Positions 36,533-44,752 are shown, counted from the stretch's first letter. The stretch is DNA of 64,000 nucleotides from Muribaculaceae bacterium Isolate-037 (Harlan) (GCA_003762615.1 RIAZ01000001.1:372001-436000), one strand, 5' to 3'. Made by a program: numbers and translations. The notes: a model not told the origin generated them from the sequence alone.

Positions 36533-37018
36533 ATGACAACAAAAAATGACATAGAACAGCTTTTCAAAAGGCATTATCCGGATATGTATCGGTTGGCAAT
36601 GATGATTATTCGCGATAAGGAGACGGCAAGAGACATAGTGCACGATGTCTTCGAATCTCTCCTTAATAGCGACATGAAATCCGCCACAATTGCATATCTG
36701 CTGAAAGCCGTAAGAAACCGATGCATTAATCATGTGCGCACCCTCTCAACCAGAGAAAGGATAAGAGAACTTTATGCTCTTTCTGAATCTGAAATCGCAG
36801 ATGAGGATTGGCCGGATGATGAAGTTATAGCCGTCATCAGATCGACGGTGGATTCCGACATGTCTGAATCTTGCAGGAGAGTTGTAAAACTTAGATTCAC
36901 ATACGGGAAAAGCTATAAGGAAATTGCCGACACTCTTGGTATAAGTGAAGTCGCTGTCTATAAGAATTTACGTCATGCAATAGATATCTTACGCAAAAAA
37001 TTTTCTCAAAATGGATAA
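36533..37018 (+). CDS. ECF-type RNA polymerase sigma-70 factor
   Basis: 161 residues from the ATG at 36,533; an in-frame GTG at 36,518 is possible but less likely. Sigma region 2 is seen in IEQLFKRHYPDMYRLAMMII and RDKETARDIVHDVFESLL, and region 4 in ESCRRVVKLRFTYGKSYKEI and ADTLGISEVAVYKNLRHAID. This is the Bacteroidota RpoE-like type that is paired with FecR-like anti-sigma and TonB receptors. It overlaps the next gene by 8 bp, the usual arrangement in such signalling operons. It should direct transcription of this operon or nearby targets when the receptor is loaded. Confidence 0.93.
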   Translation: MTTKNDIEQLFKRHYPDMYRLAMMIIRDKETARDIVHDVFESLLNSDMKSATIAYLLKAVRNRCINHVRTLSTRERIRELYALSESEIADEDWPDDEVIAVIRSTVDSDMSESCRRVVKLRFTYGKSYKEIADTLGISEVAVYKNLRHAIDILRKKFSQNG

Positions 37019-37646
37019 AATAGACCATCTGCTTGATGCAATTGAGCATCCTGAGAATTATTCCGACTCGGAAATAGAAACCTTATTGCAAGATCCGGAA
37101 ACGAGGGAAGTTTATCGCATTCTTGATAAAACCAAAACGAGTCTACAATCCCAATCATCTCCCGATGTGGACGCTGAATGGGAGACCTTCAGACGTCGTC
37201 ATCATACCAAACGATTCCGCATTTCCAACTTATTCTCACGCAATATTGCTGTTGGCTTAGCAGTAGGCATCATGTCACTTGCTGCCGTTGCCGCCGTGAT
37301 CAGCATAAGCATAAATCATACCCCGAACCACAATATGGTGACAGAAAATGAAAATACCGATCCAGCAAATGAAGCCACCGTATACGCCGACTCTACCTAC
37401 ATCGAAATACCAACTGCGTCAAATCCTGAAATAATTGTCTTCAATAATGAGCCACTTGAAATAATCCTCAACAGGATTGCAGATTATTACGGATATAAGA
37501 TCTTATTTTCAGAAAATGCGACAAAGTCGCTGCGTCTATATTTCCGCTGGAATCAGGCTTTATCGCCTGAAGAAGTAGTGGAAAGTCTTAACAACTTCAA
37601 CCAAATCCACCTTTCAATAAATGATAAAACTATCAATATCGACTGA
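37011..37646 (+). CDS. anti-sigma-like membrane protein with C-terminal DUF4974 domain
   Basis: 211 residues. The N-terminal cytoplasmic part (1-80; DHLLDAIEHPENYSDSEIETLL) could bind the sigma factor. One membrane helix lies near residues 80-100 (IAVGLAVGIMSLAAVAAVIS). A periplasmic tail ends in a DUF4974-like domain (about 144-208; VFNNEPLEIILNRIADYYGY, RWNQALSPEEVVESLNNF). The central FecR domain of full-length family members is missing, so the protein is about 100 residues shorter than usual. It overlaps the sigma gene and is followed 4 bp later by the STN-TonB receptor gene. Role in transmembrane sigma control is inferred. Confidence 0.82.
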   Translation: MDKIDHLLDAIEHPENYSDSEIETLLQDPETREVYRILDKTKTSLQSQSSPDVDAEWETFRRRHHTKRFRISNLFSRNIAVGLAVGIMSLAAVAAVISISINHTPNHNMVTENENTDPANEATVYADSTYIEIPTASNPEIIVFNNEPLEIILNRIADYYGYKILFSENATKSLRLYFRWNQALSPEEVVESLNNFNQIHLSINDKTINID

Positions 37647-37650
37647 CGAA

Positions 37651-40194
37651 ATGGCTCGAACAATCATATCCATCTTAGCCTTGACTGTAATCATCATGGC
37701 TAATGCCAAGACATTCTCCTACCGATTCAAGTCCACGCCCCTACCAATCGCAATACAACGCATCATGGAGAATAATCCTGAGCTTGATATAAATTTCATC
37801 TATGACGAGCTTGAGAACTACACCACAAGCGCGACTGTGAATGCCGACAACGCTTATAGCGCACTCCGACAGACAATCGGATTGAACCCGGTAAGTGTCA
37901 TAAAATCGAAAAACACCTATTATGTCGAAGCCCGCCAACACGGTAAGTATACCTACACGGGAAAAGCCATCGGCACTGACAATGAACCCGTGGTTGCCGC
38001 TACTGTGATGCTTCTCGCCCCAAAGGACTCCACTGTCGTCACGTATGGCATAACTGATGAATACGGTCGGTTTTCAATCCCGTGCGACCTACAAAAGGTA
38101 GTCGCCAAATTCTCCTGTCTCGGACACACGACCATTTATCACAGATGCAATACGTTTAATATAGGGACGATTATACTCCCCGAACATGCGGTGGCATTAG
38201 GCGAAATAAAGGTAGCCGGCGACAATGCTCGTCTTTATGCAGATCGTTCGACATATATCCCGACACAACGACAGAAAAATGCCTCGCAGTCCGGATCCGA
38301 TCTGCTTGACCACATGGCAATTCCTCAACTCGGGTTGATTTCTGATGGCAATATCACCACTAACGCAGGGAAACCGGTGGCTGTATTCATCAACTATCTT
38401 CCTGCCTCCGGAAGCGATCTGCAAGCCATGAGAATAAGTGATGTGAAGAAAGTGGAATTCTATGAAAATCCCTCTGATCCTCGACTTCAAGGAAATCAGT
38501 ATGTTGTCAACTATATCGTACAGGAATACGAATACGGCGGCTATCTGAAAACATTCGGACATGCTAACTTCATAAGTAATCCGATGGGTGAATTGCTCGC
38601 AAACCTCCGTCTGCAGCGGAAAAGGATGACTTACGACATAATGGGATCTACCTATCATTACAATCGTGGTCATATCGGATCAGAACTAACAGAGACTTAC
38701 CGTCTGCCGCAAGATAATGGAGATGTTAAGGAATTTACACGATATTCCACCACTTCATCCTCAAAGGATAAGCATGACTGGTATTTTGCCACACTGAGGG
38801 CGACTTATAATTCTGACAATATCCAGGCATCATCACAGGTTAAGGGAAGAATCGACCGGCAACCTACCTTGAAAAGGGATGGATGCGTAATATACACTCC
38901 TCAGGATTATCCCAATTCATCATACTCATCATTATTCAGCTCTAATTCACAATACCTTGCGTATGAAGGATATTATTTCTTCATCTTGCCCCGACGAAAT
39001 TCTCTGACTTTTACCCCTTCATATAGCTATTCACATACACAGGAAAACACGGAATATGAAGAGACCGGATATTCCCGTATATTAAATGGGGCAAAGGATA
39101 ATACCAGCAAAGTAGCCGCTACATTAAAATATTCCCACGATTTTGGAAGAGGCGGCAATCTGCTACTGAATGCAAAGGGTTCATACGAATATAACCGTAC
39201 CAGATACTCCGGATCTGCAACTGCCCTCGACCGGGCGAAATCATCACGTATAGAGTTAGAGGCAGCCTACAATATCACTGTCGGCAATTTCTATGGTGCA
39301 ACATCATTCGGGTGGGACTGGGATAGATTGCAATTCAATGATTTCATCGACAAGCCGTCAACCCCGAAAGCAAATATATCCTTACGGTATGCTCCAAATA
39401 GGCATAATTCGTTCAGTCTTTCTGCGAGTTATGAATCATGGTTGCCATCACCGAGTTTCAAAAGCGACAAGATCATTGAGGCATCTTATCTCATGCGCTA
39501 CACAGGCAATCCGAATCTGATACCGGCAAAAAGTTACGATTTTGATTTTACCTACACATGGGTACCCGACAATAATTTCAATTTGAGTGCATTCGCATGG
39601 GCATGGTTTGTCGGTGACAGGTATGTGTATGATTATGAAGCGACATCCACCGGCATACTACGAACCATAAAACAACCTATGGGGAGTTTCATACAAGGCA
39701 CGTATGGCATAAATGGGTCGGCAAGGTTTCTTGATCGCTCACTCGTATTGTCAGGCAGAATCGGACATTTATTCAATCATAACGGTATGCCTTACAACGT
39801 AAATCATTCTCATATCAACTGGTATGCACGAGCAAGATATTACATTGGGAATTGGAATTTCACTCTCACGTATTCCTCTGATAATGGGAGTGCCGACGGA
39901 TGCATGAATGGATTATGGGCATACGGTAAAAGTGATTGGTATATTACGGTAGGATGGTCAGACTCTCATTGGAATATACGTGGCGACTTATTCAATTTTA
40001 CCCGATGGAACTGGCGTAACAGTCATCTCATCATGCATAGTAAATATTACGACACTGATGAGATCCGGCTGAATGGCAATAACCGTGCCTTTATCCAATT
40101 GTCGGCGACCTACACATTCGGCTTCGGCAAAAAAATCAAAAATGACGATGAACCGTCAGTAACCGGATCAGCTTCATCCGGTATTCTGAAATGA
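37651..40194 (+). CDS. STN-domain TonB-dependent receptor / outer-membrane beta-barrel signalling protein
   Basis: 847 residues from the ATG at 37,651, which gives signal peptide MARTIISILALTVIIMANA; a longer frame begins inside the anti-sigma gene and is unlikely. Residues 20-100 form an STN/secretin-like domain (FKSTPLPIAIQRIMENNPEL). A carboxypeptidase-D-regulatory-like domain follows (about 100-185; YTGKAIGTDNEPVVAATVML). A plug-like region (ALGEIKVAGDNARLYADRST; AVFINYLPASGSDLQAMRIS) and a barrel of about 550 residues come next. STN receptors signal through the DUF4974/anti-sigma partner to the ECF sigma factor. The ligand is unknown; no SusD partner follows. Confidence 0.88.
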   Translation: MARTIISILALTVIIMANAKTFSYRFKSTPLPIAIQRIMENNPELDINFIYDELENYTTSATVNADNAYSALRQTIGLNPVSVIKSKNTYYVEARQHGKYTYTGKAIGTDNEPVVAATVMLLAPKDSTVVTYGITDEYGRFSIPCDLQKVVAKFSCLGHTTIYHRCNTFNIGTIILPEHAVALGEIKVAGDNARLYADRSTYIPTQRQKNASQSGSDLLDHMAIPQLGLISDGNITTNAGKPVAVFINYLPASGSDLQAMRISDVKKVEFYENPSDPRLQGNQYVVNYIVQEYEYGGYLKTFGHANFISNPMGELLANLRLQRKRMTYDIMGSTYHYNRGHIGSELTETYRLPQDNGDVKEFTRYSTTSSSKDKHDWYFATLRATYNSDNIQASSQVKGRIDRQPTLKRDGCVIYTPQDYPNSSYSSLFSSNSQYLAYEGYYFFILPRRNSLTFTPSYSYSHTQENTEYEETGYSRILNGAKDNTSKVAATLKYSHDFGRGGNLLLNAKGSYEYNRTRYSGSATALDRAKSSRIELEAAYNITVGNFYGATSFGWDWDRLQFNDFIDKPSTPKANISLRYAPNRHNSFSLSASYESWLPSPSFKSDKIIEASYLMRYTGNPNLIPAKSYDFDFTYTWVPDNNFNLSAFAWAWFVGDRYVYDYEATSTGILRTIKQPMGSFIQGTYGINGSARFLDRSLVLSGRIGHLFNHNGMPYNVNHSHINWYARARYYIGNWNFTLTYSSDNGSADGCMNGLWAYGKSDWYITVGWSDSHWNIRGDLFNFTRWNWRNSHLIMHSKYYDTDEIRLNGNNRAFIQLSATYTFGFGKKIKNDDEPSVTGSASSGILK

Positions 40195-40306
40195 TCGTCC
40201 AACAACCCATCAATTTATCAGCATTTCGTCGGGAATGCAAGCCTCCGGATTGCGCGATACCATTATTCTATGCCCTCAATAGCTTACTCGCTACCGAATC
40301 CCAATC

Positions 40307-40597
40307 TCATCTAAGCTCAACGGTTAAGCCCATAGCCGAGACCATACGGTAGAATGTAGATATTGAGGGTATGGTTAATCCTCGCTCAACTCTTGACACA
40401 TAACTTTTATCAGCTCCTATTTTCTCGGCAAGTTCCGATTGAGTAAGACCTGCACTCTTGCGAGCATCCAGAAGAATTTGGGCATTATATTCTTCCCAAG
40501 CCTGATTCTCCGCTTCTTTTCGGCTCTCCGTCCCGGGAGCTCCGAATGTACGATTAAGTTCCTCACTTACATTATATGTCTGCATTTTTCTCATCAT
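40307..40597 (-). CDS. higA: HigA-type XRE antitoxin
   Basis: 96 residues. The C-terminal HTH reads QILLDARKSAGLTQSELAEK, IGADKSYVSRVERGLTIPSI. The N-terminal extension (TYNVSEELNRTFGAPGTES) is usual for HigA downstream of HigB. The start overlaps the toxin gene by up to 26 bp (MMRKM allows a start at 40,597 or 40,585). It should neutralise HigB and repress the operon. A piece of a closely similar gene lies at 44,753-44,801. Confidence 0.9.
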   Translation of the reverse strand: MMRKMQTYNVSEELNRTFGAPGTESRKEAENQAWEEYNAQILLDARKSAGLTQSELAEKIGADKSYVSRVERGLTIPSISTFYRMVSAMGLTVELR

Positions 40598-40910
40598 AAT
40601 ATTCTTTCTTTAATCTTTTTGCTTTATTTATCTCACTCCGAGGAGTCTTCTGGGTCTTCTTTCTGAATGCATTAAATAATATTACCAATTTCTCTCCATC
40701 ATAAATGAAGAAAATACGAAACTCATTATTACCATACGTAACACGAAATTCGTATATATCATCTTCAATGTACTTAATAAAATGAGAAGGAATCCTTTCC
40801 GTATCAGAAAATAGCAACAAGGCTCGGCGAATTTTCATCTGCTCCTTATCATTTAATTTAGACATGAAGTCGCAATAATAATCCTTATATGCTATTATTT
40901 CTCTTATCAT
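40572..40910 (-). CDS. higB: HigB/RelE-ParE superfamily toxin (phage-derived Gp49-like)
   Basis: 112 residues: MIREIIAYKDYYCDFMSKLN, EQMKIRRALLLFSDTERIPS, then YEFRVTYGNNEFRIFFIYDG and LVILFNAFRKKTQKTPRSEI. This is the classic HigB/Gp49 pattern with basic catalytic residues late in the chain. Such toxins cut mRNA at the ribosome. Toxin-first order with overlapping antitoxin matches HigBA. A near-consensus -7 box (TAATTTTA, minus, 40,917-40,924) lies just upstream. Intact by length and frame. Confidence 0.92.
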   Translation of the reverse strand: MIREIIAYKDYYCDFMSKLNDKEQMKIRRALLLFSDTERIPSHFIKYIEDDIYEFRVTYGNNEFRIFFIYDGEKLVILFNAFRKKTQKTPRSEINKAKRLKKEYYDEKNADI

Positions 40911-40994
40911 GACTGTAAAATTACGAAAAGTTGTTCAATTATACAACGGTTAAAAACGAGAAATGTTGTATTATCATTTAAAACGTCTCACAAT

Positions 40995-41128
40995 GAAGTT
41001 GTCTAAACTTATTTCAAAGATGGGAAAATTTCAGAAATTTTAGGGAATTTTGAAGTCTTTGAATGTGTGATGGGGTTCCATCATAATTGAAAAGACTGAT
41101 GAAATTCACAAAAAGTATGGTACTTAAA
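40995..41128. repeat. second copy of the GAAGTTGTCTAAACTT-linked repeat
   Basis: GAAGTTGTCTAAACTT at 40,995-41,010 and, further on, 41,085-41,125 matching the inverted 41-nt core at 27,251-27,291. The spacing differs from the 27.2-kb copy, as if a deleted or rearranged mobile relic. It accounts for most of the gap between higB and the small membrane protein gene. Confidence 0.55.
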
Positions 41129-41155
41129 ATATCAATTGAAATCCAGTTCAAATAT

Positions 41156-41211
41156 CACCTGTTTCGCCGTTTCGACTGAAACGACTGAAACAGGTGAAAC
41201 AAAGTGAAACA
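41156..41211. repeat. hairpin array of GTTTC/GAAAC words (copy 1)
   Basis: CACCTGTTTC and GTTTCG on the left pair with GAAACGACTGAAACAGGTG on the right (41,156-41,196), with further GAAAC words to 41,211. One of three such arrays, all within 41.1-46.3 kb. Confidence 0.65.
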
Positions 41212-41246
41212 TCTATCATCAATCAGAGGAGTGTAAACTATTAGAT

Positions 41247-41486
41247 TCAGTCGTCTTCACTCTCAAATAATCCAGTGGTTGAGTCAAACAATTCTTTGAG
41301 GGCTCTTGGCAAACGTTTGCCAAGAATCAAGCATCCGATTATGATTCCAATCCCTGACTTTATCAGAATGGAATGGTTCGGACCTATAAATGAAGCAATA
41401 GCTGCCACTATGCCGAGAAATGCGCTATATTTAATCAATTTTAATAGTGCTCGTAAATATCTTTCCATGTTATTTCTATTTGTCAT
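41247..41486 (-). CDS. small membrane protein of unknown function
   Basis: 79 residues. Two predicted membrane helices (YSAFLGIVAAIASFI and ILIKSGIGIIIGCLIL) are followed by a basic/acidic tail (KRLPRALKELFDSTTGLFES). I do not recognise the family. It stands alone in the accessory island, with a GTTTC hairpin array about 35 bp beyond its stop. The size and two-helix layout are compatible with a holin-like or toxin-like peptide, but there is no specific evidence. Confidence 0.5.
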   Translation of the reverse strand: MTNRNNMERYLRALLKLIKYSAFLGIVAAIASFIGPNHSILIKSGIGIIIGCLILGKRLPRALKELFDSTTGLFESEDD

Positions 41487-41581
41487 TAATTATTTTTCGA
41501 TGCAATACAATGGTCTGCAAATGATGAGTACCGGAGGGTTGAAGTGACCCTCAAAAATGGAGTTTATATTCTCATCTCTGA

Positions 41582-42131
41582 TCAATCCCATGAGAAATTA
41601 AAGTCACACTCATAAAGTTTATTTATAATTTCAGAAATATGTTCTACCGTAAGTTTCCCATTCTGTATCTGCTGTCTATTAAGCAATAGATATAAACGTT
41701 CATTTCCATCATGCAAATGAGCAAACGCCTTGGTACCAAAATAATTATTTACCAATGTACGATAAAACCGAAAACGCCTATTACCCGGTTTTTTCTTTTT
41801 TAATTGGATCTATATCCGAAGCTGCGACAAAGCCAAATGAAATGGTATTATCTTTCAGATAATATCGTCTCATAAGTTCAAAACAAGAATAGACAATCCT
41901 CCTTGGTTCATTATCATTAGTCATTATAGAGTATCTGTTTTCACTTAATCTAACACCTATATAATAGAACTTTACAGCAATTAGATTATCACTGAAATGC
42001 TCCATCTCAATATAATAGATCTTATTGCTCTTTGTTGATTTAAACCTCCATATATCAGTAATACGAAGTGTGGATAAATCTTTACTTCGCATTACAAATG
42101 ATGCCGGATAATGTTCGTATTGCTCAATCAC
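41582..42131 (-). pseudogene. frameshifted partner gene of the Panacea antitoxin (candidate toxin)
   Basis: The ATG at 42,131 overlaps the Panacea gene stop by 4 bp (ATGA). The first frame gives 116 residues and stops at 41,781 (SDIDPIKKEKTG). Removing one A from the double A6 tract (T runs at 41,789-41,801 on the plus strand) restores a frame to 41,582. That frame encodes a protein-like C-terminus (RRFRFYRTLVNNYFGTKAF, then LYLLLNRQQIQNGKLTVEHI), for an expected 182 residues. So the gene is a recent frameshift, a phase-variable homopolymer gene or an assembly error. I do not know the family. Position after a Panacea antitoxin suggests a toxin, by inference only. Confidence 0.7.
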
Positions 42132-42808
42132 GGAATGACTGGAGAATAACCGGATATGACATATTTTTCTCTCTCACTCGGAGAAATCACCTGCAACTGA
42201 ATATTATTTTGAGGATTTCTATTTGACAACAATCGAGCTTGTAATTCCATGTTCCAAATGGCATCTCCGTATGTATCAATACGACTGTCGTCGGCAGCAA
42301 ACAGCATCTTGAAATTTATCTTTAAGTTTGATCTTGTATTCTCCTTATCAAAAATAAGCCCGTTATCTGAAACCACCTTCGTCCATACAGAATCATTCTG
42401 ATGAGTCAAATCCGACAATTCATCAGCAGTAAGAGCTCCATAGTCAGAAATTAATTTATCTATTTCAGTAATCTCATATTCACTGAAACTGCTCATTATA
42501 CCTGATGCAACTTTATTTGCATCACAAACAGAATTGACAACACACTTATCGTCTAAAGAACGATGAGACGCAACAAATTCGCCAAAAGCTCCATTCTTTA
42601 TATCATAGACTTCCGGAGCCACCGGACCTTTCGCCCATGCATAGTAATCAAACCACGTTAATGGAAAACCTCTACCCTTCATAAAATGCTCATCTATTAG
42701 ATATACTATTTTCAATAGTTTACGAAGATGAACATTAGGAATCCTACCGGCTATATAAGCCAGCAATATTCCATTCTTTTCCCTATTAACAGATATCCCT
42801 ATACTCAT
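42128..42808 (-). CDS. Panacea (DUF4065, SocA-like) domain antitoxin
   Basis: 226 residues. LLKIVYLIDEHFMKGRGFPL, TWFDYYAWAKGPVAPEVYDI and ALTADELSDLTHQNDSVWTK match the Panacea/DUF4065 pattern with its GPV-P-Y motif. In known PanAT pairs the Panacea protein is a broad antitoxin that neutralises very different toxins encoded next to it. Here the downstream gene overlaps by 4 bp and is a natural toxin candidate. A full -7 box (TATATTTG, minus, 42,828-42,835) precedes the gene. Family assignment is good; the toxin-neutralising role is inferred from the family. Confidence 0.82.
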   Translation of the reverse strand: MSIGISVNREKNGILLAYIAGRIPNVHLRKLLKIVYLIDEHFMKGRGFPLTWFDYYAWAKGPVAPEVYDIKNGAFGEFVASHRSLDDKCVVNSVCDANKVASGIMSSFSEYEITEIDKLISDYGALTADELSDLTHQNDSVWTKVVSDNGLIFDKENTRSNLKINFKMLFAADDSRIDTYGDAIWNMELQARLLSNRNPQNNIQLQVISPSEREKYVISGYSPVIP

Positions 42809-42827
42809 TGTTTCAATAAATTATCTG

Positions 42828-42835
42828 CAAATATA
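42828..42835 (-). promoter_or_regulatory. promoter -7 box for the Panacea pair
   Basis: Minus-strand TATATTTG, full consensus match, 20 bp upstream of the Panacea ATG. Confidence 0.5.
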
Positions 42836-42949
42836 TATCCTTTATCTTAAACATGCAACATAAATAATCAAAAGATGTTTCAAGGCAAGTTCAATTGGAA
42901 TCCCCTACCCTCAAATTATTTGTATCGACATATAACATATAGATTTTAA

Positions 42950-42998
42950 AGATTCAAAAGATTTTTTGATAATATAATCTTTAAAATCTTTTGAATCT
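42950..42998. repeat. AT-rich 16-bp perfect hairpin
   Basis: AGATTCAAAAGATTTT (42,950-42,965) and AAAATCTTTTGAATCT (42,983-42,998) pair perfectly. Alternative pairing is possible with the neighbouring GATTTTAAAGATT. It lies immediately next to the 173-bp repeat copy and just beyond the stop of its 27-codon ORF (minus strand), so it may terminate that small transcript. Confidence 0.6.
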
Positions 42999-43003
42999 AT
43001 ATG

Positions 43004-43176
43004 TTAATGTATTTACTTAGATATGAGGTTTTATATGGTGTGCTCGTGCTCCGCACGATTCATACATACAATCACATCTTCATGTCGCCATCTTTCTTCC
43101 AATATATCAGCCATTTTATGTATTGTTTTAATAATTCCGGTTGTAAATTTCAAAAATAATGCCCCACCTATGCCAA
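43004..43176. repeat. 173-bp direct repeat, left copy
   Basis: Identical to 47,489-47,661 except for one base (C versus T in the second codon of the contained ORF). Same orientation, offset 4,485 bp. It carries a -7 box and a 27-codon ORF on the minus strand. The two copies bracket the Rpn/helicase/Toprim genes. Confidence 0.9.
43031..43114 (-). CDS. 27-codon ORF inside the direct repeat, left copy
   Basis: ATG at 43,114 to TAA at 43,031. It encodes a 27-residue polar peptide beginning MADILEERWRHEDVIVC and ending RAEHEHTI, rich in Glu, His and Arg. A -7 box TATTTTTG (minus, 43,151-43,158) would start transcription about 30 nt upstream. The right copy differs only at residue 2 (Ala versus Thr). 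Too short for homology-based naming; the promoter, the retained frame and the 3' hairpin favour a real small gene, but it could equally be a by-product of the repeat. Confidence 0.4.
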   Translation of the reverse strand: MADILEERWRHEDVIVCMNRAEHEHTI

Positions 43177-43270
43177 AAACAGGGATAGGTTATCGGTATC
43201 TTACAAATATTCTGCCGTATCAGCCTAATCTAATCGGATTCCAATCAGGATAATTTTGAATAAAATTTCG

Positions 43271-43278
43271 TAACTTTG
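43271..43278 (+). promoter_or_regulatory. promoter -7 box before the 11-bp repeat tract
   Basis: TAACTTTG, full consensus match, with TTTTGAAT about 18 bp upstream as a possible -33 element. Transcription would enter the 11-bp repeat tract within 20 bp. Confidence 0.5.
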
Positions 43279-43290
43279 CATATCTTATAG

Positions 43291-43375
43291 TAAAAGACAA
43301 GAAGGACACAAGAAGGACACAAGAAGGACACAAGTAGAAGACAAGTAGAAGACAAGTAGAAGACAAGAAGGAGAC
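43291..43375 (+). repeat. 11-bp tandem repeat tract
   Basis: Seven complete 11-mers from 43,299: AAGAAGGACAC three times, AAGTAGAAGAC three times, AAGAAGGAGAC once, after a partial unit at 43,291. Because 11 is not a multiple of three, each unit gained or lost changes the reading frame relative to the downstream wHTH frame. Confidence 0.85.
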
Positions 43376-43445
43376 AGGTTCTGCTTATAATATCAGCCCA
43401 AATATCATAAAGTTAATAAAAGTTATTGGTGAAAACTGGTTCTCC

Positions 43446-43622
43446 ATGAATGAACTACTTGATAGTTTTGGTTTCAAATCAAGAACTACATTCTTGAAAA
43501 ATTATATAGCCCCTTCATTAGAAGCCGGAATAGTTACGCTGGAAGATCACAACAATCCAACATCACGCAATCAACGATATGGTTTGACCGTAAAAGGGAA
43601 AGCCATATTCTACGAAATATAA
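43446..43622 (+). pseudogene. C-terminal winged-helix remnant of an AlbA_2-type ATP-binding regulator
   Basis: The frame is open from just after an in-frame TAG at 43,335, through part of the repeat tract, to TAA at 43,620; the first ATG is 43,446 (58 codons). The sequence (IIKLIKVIGENWFSMNELLD, FLKNYIAPSLEAGIVTLEDH, RNQRYGLTVKGKAIF) matches the winged-helix tail typical of AlbA_2/Fic-type DNA-linked proteins, where charged low-complexity repeats usually precede it. The ATPase and AlbA_2 parts are absent. Either a decayed fragment, or a small gene driven by the promoter at 43,271. Confidence 0.6.
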
Positions 43623-43684
43623 CTCCAAATGCCTATGCCGAGAATTTCCAATCCCCGCTTCATGGAATGGCTTTGCGCCCCACA

Positions 43685-44578
43685 TCACCATATTTTTTGA
43701 TTTCCAAACATTTCCCTGACCTTATCAACTGTCATATTGGCAATCACTGCAATTTGATCAATCGGCAAACCGACTTTCATCATATTGACAATCATCTCAG
43801 TTTTCTCTTCCTCTCGACCTTTCTTTATCCCTTTCTCTATTCCTTTCTCTATTCCTTTGGCTTCGGCGTATGAAAGTTGACCTACAATATCTCGGTAGGC
43901 CTTCAGATCAGCATCATAATCCATCTTATCTTCATCACTCAGATTCGCGTATGATGCCACCGACGACAGTCGGCGGAAAAGTCTATCCTTTTGTGTGAAT
44001 GGCATTGTCTCCATAGTACTCATGTTGTTAAATATGTAAAACCACTGATCTATCTTCTCACTACATTCCTCCGGTTTATCCTTACCGAATAACGGAAGCT
44101 GTATGAATATGTAACGTTGCTTGTCGCTGATCGGTTGGTGTGTCCGGAGGTCACACAGCGCGGCATCTATCCTGAACTCATCCTTGAATTTTTCAAGACA
44201 GAAATTCATGAACGAGATGATGTATATCGGCTCAAACTCATACAGCCAGTCCGACCCTACCTCTCCCTGGTCAACTATCGCCTTCGAAGCATAATAGACC
44301 ATACGGTCAATGTAATAATTCTGGTTGCTGTTCTGCATCTCGACCGTAAAGCGTTTACCGTTTGTTGTCTGGCAGTGGATGTCATAGATCACACCCCTCT
44401 CCCTCTTACGCCTCCGGCTCTTCTCCTTGTCAAGATACTGGAGATCAACAATCTTGTCAAAACCCGGCTCATCCTTCAACAAGTTATTGAGGAAATCAAT
44501 AAGAAAGTCCTTCGACTCCTCTCGTCCGAAGATGTACTTAAAACCAAAATCGGTCATCGGATTGATATAGGTAGACAT
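43685..44578 (-). CDS. Rpn family recombination-promoting nuclease (PD-(D/E)XK, transposase-like)
   Basis: 297 residues. The start MSTYINPMTDFGFKYIFGRE, VDLQYLDKEKSRRRKRERGV, YDIHCQTTNGKRFTVEMQNS and VYYASKAIVDQGEVGSDWLY match the Bacteroidales PD-(D/E)XK family often annotated as transposase, with the candidate active-site Asp and Glu-x-Gln near residues 80-100. A basic repeat (EKGIEKGIEKGIKKGREEEK) lies near residue 250. Rpn proteins are endonucleases that raise recombination and are not autonomous transposases. A -7 box (TATTTTTG, minus, 44,600-44,607) precedes it. It lies alone in the island. Confidence 0.9.
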   Translation of the reverse strand: MSTYINPMTDFGFKYIFGREESKDFLIDFLNNLLKDEPGFDKIVDLQYLDKEKSRRRKRERGVIYDIHCQTTNGKRFTVEMQNSNQNYYIDRMVYYASKAIVDQGEVGSDWLYEFEPIYIISFMNFCLEKFKDEFRIDAALCDLRTHQPISDKQRYIFIQLPLFGKDKPEECSEKIDQWFYIFNNMSTMETMPFTQKDRLFRRLSSVASYANLSDEDKMDYDADLKAYRDIVGQLSYAEAKGIEKGIEKGIKKGREEEKTEMIVNMMKVGLPIDQIAVIANMTVDKVREMFGNQKIW

Positions 44579-44599
44579 GGCATTATGTTTTAGTTTTCA

Positions 44600-44607
44600 C
44601 AAAAATA
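44600..44607 (-). promoter_or_regulatory. promoter -7 box for the Rpn gene
   Basis: Minus-strand TATTTTTG, full consensus match, 22 bp upstream of the Rpn ATG. Confidence 0.5.
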
Positions 44608-44752
44608 GACATTAAAATCCATTTACGCAAACTTTTAACACCGTTTTTTAACAATAGCCATATATAAGATTGAGGAAGCAGTAAAATATATCATTACTGT
44701 TATAGATAGCTGCCATCATGTCGAAATTTTTGAAAAATTTTTGATATCCGAA

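Noticed and set aside
43685-44578. Rpn gene as an autonomous transposon
   Set aside because: No terminal inverted repeats or target duplication found right beside the gene; Rpn proteins are nucleases that promote recombination, so it is kept as a nuclease gene only.
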